Below, piece by piece: positions 58,679 to 64,000 of a stretch of DNA of 64,000 nt. The stretch spans positions 41,614,392 through 41,678,391 of the forward strand of contig JBANSL010000002.1 in NCBI GenBank assembly GCA_037127255.1, read 5' to 3'. Origin of the DNA: Persicaria tinctoria. Taxonomy: Eukaryota; Streptophyta; Magnoliopsida; Caryophyllales; Polygonaceae. The translations under genes were made by a program, and so were the position numbers. The notes below the pieces were generated by a model. That model saw nothing but the letters and a program-made list of their open reading frames with translations. It did no database searches and was not told the origin of the DNA. Position 1 is the stretch's first letter. Each line of letters begins with the position of its first letter.

Positions 58679-59664
58679 GTTGATCGACGTGTGGGCACGC
58701 AGTAGTGTTGTGCCTCACAGACCCACATTCCAAACAAGGCTAATTTTTAGAGAGAAATTTAACTTGTTTGGTAAGACGACGTACCTGGTCATTCTGGAAT
58801 TGGTCCCTGACGTCTGGATCAACTTCCTTTGATGGCACATACAACGACATAGATGGGGCAGGCCTTTCATACCTTTCGTCAGAGGCGGCCGCAGAAGTCC
58901 CAGAGGTGTTGTCGTAGTTAGCCAATGTCTCAAATACATCCCATGCTCGGCGTGGAGTGTATCCAAGATAGTCATAGTTGGTGTAGTTGTTGATCCGGTC
59001 TTTAGTAGGCGCATCCAGGCAATTGAAGATGATCTCCTGGATGACGTAGGGCGGTTGTTCATGCGTAGGACAGGATTTCAGAAGCCTTGTTGAGGAACAG
59101 GTCATGTAGTTCATTCCAATTGCGAATTGTTGAGGAACAGGTCATGTAGTTCATTCCAATTGCGAATTGATCGTGCAGGCAATCCTTCCAGCCATTGTTG
59201 GGCTATTCCTGCAAGGGCCCAACGAAAAGCCTTTAGTTTTAAGTATTCAAGATTAGCACCATCAGCTATAGCTTCGCATAAGTCTATAAAAGTGGTGAAA
59301 TGCTCGAAAGGACATTCATTAATTCTTTCCCTAAATTGGCTCCTTCTAATTTTAGTAATAAAAGAAGGACGAATTTCAAAATTAATAGCAGGGAGAACGA
59401 TCGCTGATTCTGGAACTTCCAGAGTAGGATGCAGATATTCCTTGGCGTTGGCTGGGATATGCCCTATCCGCTCCTCAAGTTCCCTTCTCGCATTGATCTC
59501 GCGATCTACCCTTGCATCCCATCGCTGCTGGTTCTGTGCATATTCTGTATCTCGTCGGGCGTGTTCAGCTTCTCTCGTGGTGAGTGCGTCAATCTGTCGG
59601 CAGAGTTGCTCAAGCTCTTGTGCTGGTGTGAGCTAGTCCGCATTCTCATTGTCGGATGTCGACA
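58679..59664 (-). pseudogene. Element FG: Gag N-terminal half
   Basis: The minus strand starts at ATG near 59664 (MSTSDNENAD) and reads a coiled-coil-like segment, the Gag core (HPTLEVPESAIV...FRWALAGIAQQWLEGLPARSIRNWNEL), then CPTHEQPPYVIQEIIFNCLD and the knuckle (CLECGSVRHNTTAC near 58690-58735). Stops at 59634-59636 and 58740-58742 read TAG; the sibling at the second has CAG. A 40-bp tandem duplication shifts the frame. Confidence 0.85.
59088..59167. repeat. 40-bp tandem duplication in FG Gag
   Basis: TTGTTGAGGAACAGGTCATG and what follows occur twice, 59088-59127 and 59128-59167, without differences. Forty is not a multiple of three, so it shifts the Gag frame. The identity suggests a recent event. 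Confidence 0.93.
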
Positions 59665-59867
59665 TGAGTCTTCTCCTAAGCCTTTGCTGAAGATGAAAAA
59701 ACCGCTCAGGCTCGAGAATTGGGTCTATAGGCGTGCAATCAGTTCTTCGCATGCACCTAAAAAGCAAAAAGAAAAAGCAAGTAAAAAGGAACTATATATA
59801 TATATATATATATATAAGAAATAGAACTAAAAAGAGTGTGATCCACGAGGAAGAAATAGAAAAAATT
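59665..59867 (-). mobile_element. Element FG 5' leader, primer site missing
   Basis: Between Gag and the 5' LTR there is a leader with (TA)n (59790-59815). Where A2 has AATTGGCGCCG just after the LTR, FG has AATTTTTTCTATTTC, then a copy of the LTR phrase CTTCCTCGTGGATC. A local rearrangement has removed the primer site. Confidence 0.6.
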
Positions 59868-60665
59868 TGTTAGGAGGAAAATCAAGTATGAAATATAAAT
59901 CTCTAATTCGACTATCTCATCTCCACAAATAAATTACAAGACTTCCTCCTGTTGTAGTAGAAGTTAGTCAGGATCGATCCACAAGGAAGTGTTTCAGCGC
60001 CCGCCTTTTCAGTTCCAGATCCCAACAGAAAATCAACCAGACAAACTGAAATAACAGAGAAAAGCAGAAAAAGACAGAAAGCAAAAAAATCGATATCGAG
60101 TAAGAAAATCGACATACAGAAACTCGATTTCGACTTGACAGAAACATAAAACTCGAAAGTTTGTGAAATAAATCAATAAAATAAAGAACTTCCAAGATCA
60201 GGGTTTCAGCACCACAACGATAACCATGTAAAATAACACATAAAGGAATAAAAGAACATGCTTTTCATCAAATAACTTTCGTTATTAACAAATAGGAATA
60301 TATAGGCTTTCGCATAAACCCTAATTGTTACTAACCCTTTTTTCAAATAATTAATCAAAGTTGTATTAAGATCACTTTCTCTTCAATAATACAAACAAGG
60401 ATCACCTTCAACTTTCACAAAAGAATCATGCTCATAGGGATAGAATACGAATTCGCATCAAAAGATTGTACCTTTACCGCATCATCTCACATGGCCACCG
60501 TCGGGCTCACCCCGACCCTAGAAGTTGAGTGACTACTCGCTCTTCATCATAAATATACTCATCACAGATTTCAAGAAAATAAATTGCATTAAATAAACTA
60601 AATGAAATTTACAACCGAATAAAGCCAACTCCACTCTCGCTTTACAAACTCTACTCGGCTCCAAG

Positions 60666-60707
<42 letters not shown>

Positions 60708-61637
60708 CTTGACTTTCTCTCTCTATTGTGGCTTGTAGCTTGGATGATTGAATTGGAATTGAATGCATAAAACTCAGCCCCTAATGCCTTATTTATAGTG
60801 TTTCATGTAGTTATTCTAAGATAGAACAACTATATCTAAATCTATCTAATAACATAAGATAAAACTAATGGAAATAAAGAAATAAATCAACAAAGAACTA
60901 TATATAAAGTAGATAAATATCTCTTCCATCTTGATAGATCTTGATAGAATTTGCTCTTGTGGATATCTCCATTGGACTTTGGATAGAACTTTGATTAGAA
61001 CTCGGACTAGCTCAAAATCGGCCACAGGGTGTCAACTCGATATCGACTTAGGTAGGTCGATATCGACCTGCAACTTTTCTGTCTTCACTTCCTGACTCGA
61101 TCTCGGTCTCCAGGATGAATGTCGACTTGACTTTAACTCGATATCGACTTGGGTATGTCGATATCGACCTCTTCCTTTCTTCTTCAGCTTTCTCAGGCCG
61201 ATTCCGGATATCTCCTCGATTTTGGCCTAACTCGATATCAACTAGGTGAAGTCGATATCGACCTTCTCTTTCCTTCTTCACTCGATCTTGCATTTCTGGG
61301 TAGAAATCGAGTTGCTTCCTCGATATCGACTTGTAGTACTCGATATCGACCAAGCTGTGTTGACTCGATTTTCTTGCTTCCAGCTCGATTTCTCCTGGTT
61401 CCGCTACTCCTTGACCTCGGACTTTCTGTAGTTGACTTGGAGCTTTTCTTCCTTTCTCTGAATTGTTGTAAATTGCCTCGATTTCTGCGAAATTAAACAG
61501 AAACTGGTGTAGATTCCATAATTGGAAAATAAAAATAAACTACATAGATTCTGTATTATTCTAGCCCGGATGTATGAAATGCATGCAGAAAACGATATAA
61601 AAGTAAGTATAAAACATGGCGAATTAGGCTCACAACA
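59868..61637 (-). repeat. Element FG 5' LTR
   Basis: 1770 bp in minus orientation, TGTTGTGAGCC...CCTAACA. Promoter TATAAATA (plus strand TATTTATA, 60790-60797), conserved CCGTCGGGCTCACCCCGACC block (60497-60520), (TC)n at 60667-60705, TCGATATCGA cluster at 61030-61390 and a small one at 60085-60140. Confidence 0.88.
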
Positions 61638-62339
61638 GAAGAGATGCGAATCTAGGACGGAGGAGATGCGACCACCCACACCGGACACGAACAGTGCCCG
61701 GGAGGAGAGGGGATAGGTGGCCGAAGCCAAGTTGATCGAAGAAGCCGAAGCCGGGTAAGCGGTTGGAGCCGGATTAGATAGCTAGAGGCCCGGGAGCCGA
61801 TTTCTCCGACTCTCTCAAAAGAGAGAGTTTTTGCACACTGTAAAACACACGTTTTGTGTTTTTCCATCGTCTTCATATACATGTTATTTGTTTCGATGGA
61901 TTAAATGTGTTTACAATTTACATCATAAGAGTTGTTTACATTTGACACACACAAGTACACACGTGTGTGTGTATATAATGTATTAAAATAATTGTTTATG
62001 ATATTTTTTTACCTGTTAAATCAGAATGATATACAATTAAAATATAATTTTTTGTATAATAAATCACTACGTCCGTTCGGCAAAATATGTAATTTATTAT
62101 TTACGCATGTTTTTTAGAATGATAAAACTTATATAAAATATCCAATTTTTTTAATAATTATTTTAACAATTTTGTAGTTACTATTAGAAGTACGAAATTG
62201 TTAAAAAATAATAAAATAATAAAATTTTCTATAGTTTTAACATATGATTAACAAAAAACATGTTTTTACGCCAAAACAGATGGAGCATGAATAAATAAAA
62301 AAAGGGTGTTGTTAGATACACCGCAAATTATCATTAAGG
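61638..62339. other. Spacer between two LTRs; possible Stowaway-like MITE
   Basis: 61638-61830 is GC-rich with a hairpin ACTCTCTC-AAAA-GAGAGAGT (about 61812-61831). 62067-62287 has inverted termini CTACGTCCGTTC and (reverse complement) CTCCATCTGTTT that recall Stowaway ends. No gene is seen. Confidence 0.4.
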
Positions 62340-62526
62340 ATTTTCATGTCGAAAATAACGTGCATGCACGCCTTTATTAACGTGCAAGTGTGGATTGTGC
62401 ACGCCGTTAGCAAACTAGGGTTTGCACGTCTTTAACAACGTGCAAATATTGCACGTCATTAATAATGTGCATTGTACACGTCGTTAACGACGTGCAATTG
62501 TGCACGTCTTAACTGACGTGCAAAAC
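62340..62526. repeat. Cluster of inverted TGCACGT / ACGTGCA motifs
   Basis: At least eleven alternating copies of GCACGTC and GACGTGC-type words form consecutive hairpins, including the 16-bp perfect palindrome ACGTCGTTAACGACGT (62478-62493) and TTTGCACGT...ACGTGCAAA (62421-62446). Confidence 0.8.
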
Positions 62527-62529
62527 CTA

Positions 62530-62640
62530 CTTAGGGTTTAGCGTAAGGGTTTAGGGTTTAGGGTTTACCCAGGGTTTTTAGGGTTAATTGAAAGAAATTG
62601 AAGGGTTTAGCTAGTGGAGGTTTAGAATTTAGGGTTTAAG
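62530..62640 (+). repeat. Interstitial telomere-like TTTAGGG patch
   Basis: Four or five irregular TTTAGGG units (GGGTTTAGGGTTTAGGGTTT core) and several variants lie directly beside the TGCACGT cluster. TTTAGGG is the usual plant telomere repeat; such short patches also occur in promoters as telo-boxes. Confidence 0.7.
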
Positions 62641-62707
62641 TCATTTCGAGCATTGGTGAGTTTAATTGTCAAGTAATAATTAGAAGGTTTACATCCATAA
62701 TTGTAAT

Positions 62708-64000
62708 TGTTGTGAGCCGAATCTGCCATGTTTTATAGTTATTTTTTATATCGATTTCTGCATGCATTTCATATTTTGGGTTAGAATAATACATAATTTG
62801 TGTATTTTATGTTTATTTGCAAATTATGGAGTCTACACAAGTTTTTGTTATATTTTGCAGAAATCGGACGCACTTTGGAGCTTAAAGGAAACTCATGGAG
62901 AAGCTAAGAATGGTGCAGCTGGAGAAAAGGACATTTTTCACCATTCTTCGTTTTGAATCAAGCTTTGATGTCTTTATGAGAGTTGTAGCCCTCGGAAAGA
63001 GCTTTCCAACGCATGGTCATATGCGTCAATCCGACGAGTGAGGACTCGGGAAAATGCGTTTCAAGAACAGAGCAGAAAGCTGAGAGACTTAGTCGATATC
63101 GAGTTGTTTTACTTGATATCGAGTAACCCAGATCGAGTAAAGACCCCAGAAGTCGACAAGAGAAGCTGGGAGCTGGAGCAGGTTAGTCGATATCGACAAG
63201 AATTAGTCGATATCGAGGAAACACCTGGTCGATTTCCATGTCCGAGCCAAGATCGACAAAGCTGAGCTGAAACCGAGCAGAAGTTAGTCGATATCGAGTA
63301 ACTTTACTCGATATCGAGGACAACCCAAGTCGACATGTGTTCTGTTAGCCGATATGGAGTTGCTGAGCACAAGACGAAGGAAACGCTAGTCGATATCGAG
63401 GACTCCTACTCGATATCGAGTACATCTGAGTGGCGGATTCCGAGCTATCCAAGTATCTTGTTAAGTTTTTATCCCGAAGCCGATGATGATATTTTCGAGA
63501 CCAAATTCTATCCACATCTATCAAGAGCTATCAAGTCAAGGGAGAAGATATTTTATCTACTTTAGATATAGTTCTAGATTTAATTATTTATTCCATTATT
63601 TTTATCTTAAGTAAGTAGATATAGATATAGATAGGATCTTCTTTCCTAATTAGAGAGGGAATGAGGCCTATAAATAAGGCCTTAGGGGCTGATTTGTAAG
63701 CATTCAATTTCACACACAATTAGTTACATAGAGAAAGTAGAGGAAAGACCTTGTGGCGAGAGAAGTTGGAAAGGCGAAAGCGGATTTGGCTTCGATTGGT
63801 TGTAAGCTTTCTTTAGTTTATTTAATGCAAGTTATTTTCCTGAAATTATTGATGTCTTTCTTGATGATGAAGAGCGAGTAGTCCACCCACTTCTAGGGTC
63901 GGGGTGAGCCCGACGGTGGCCATGTAAGATGATGCGGTAAAGGTTTGATCTTTTTATGCAATTCGTCTTCTATCCCTATGAGCATGATTCTTTTGCGAGA
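62708..64000 (+). repeat. LTR H, start of another copy of the family (runs off window)
   Basis: Begins TGTTGTGAGCCG. No polypurine module precedes it, so it is a 5' or solo LTR. It has a dense TCGATATCGA cluster (63090-63425), TATAAATA at 63669-63676, and the conserved CCACCCACTTCT...CCCGACGGTGGCCATG block (63880-63930). The end lies beyond the window. Confidence 0.85.

Overview
The window is plant nuclear DNA. It has GT-AG introns, a YELLOW STRIPE-LIKE transporter gene, Ty1/copia and Ty3/gypsy LTR retrotransposons primed by plant tRNAs, L1-type LINEs with target duplications, hAT/CACTA/Stowaway-like MITEs and a TTTAGGG-type telomere-like patch. The style suggests a eudicot, but the species cannot be named. 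There is one convincing intact host gene, a six-exon YSL7-like metal-nicotianamine/oligopeptide transporter (47858-50714, 689 aa). Almost everything else is nested transposon.

Layout. 1-6379: 3' part of non-autonomous Athila-like element A (gag-protease frame, 3' non-coding region, 3' LTR). 6380-20676: low-gene region with a three-part 23-bp minisatellite (8759-9470), a nested palindrome and degenerate TGATGNCA repeats (11071-11985), a Ty1/copia deletion derivative on the minus strand (13601-about 16681) and a 348-bp hAT MITE (18167-18514) with a perfect 8-bp TSD. 20677-41880: a copia nest. Decayed minus-strand copia D is split by minus-strand copia B (21042-38486, TSD GGATG). Copia B is split by element A2 (24779-33145, TSD AAAGA) and by gag-only element C (34405-37233, TSD GTTCA). 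Copia D also carries a CACTA MITE (38645-39067, TSD TCA). 41881-43530: a Stowaway-like element holding a 641-bp insert with a 10-bp TSD. 43531-47450: three LINE insertions, one inside another, plus an 884-bp tandem duplication. 47735-50875: the YSL gene. 50985-about 51990: another LINE 3' end. 52425-61637: minus-strand Athila-like element FG, split by plus-strand element E (53902-58673, TSD TTGTA). 62708-end: the start of another LTR of the same family (H).

The most unusual content is the family to which A, A2, E, FG and H belong. The copies that can be read carry gag and an aspartic protease but no reverse transcriptase, RNase H or integrase core. A and E add a short stretch resembling an integrase C-terminal GPY/F module. 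Copies are peppered with TCGA-NN-TCGA palindromes at five fixed positions: two in the LTR, two in protein linkers and one in a 3' cassette. The 3' non-coding region carries two hairpin-plus-polypurine modules, one mid-way and one at the canonical place next to the LTR. Strong splice-like signals (AAG/GTAAG; AG...GTGAGT) bracket an exon-like cassette at the same place in three copies. These elements need proteins supplied by an autonomous partner that is not in the window.

Most nonsense codons in the retroelement frames fit C-to-T change on one strand or the other, the pattern expected from deamination of methylated cytosine in silenced plant repeats.
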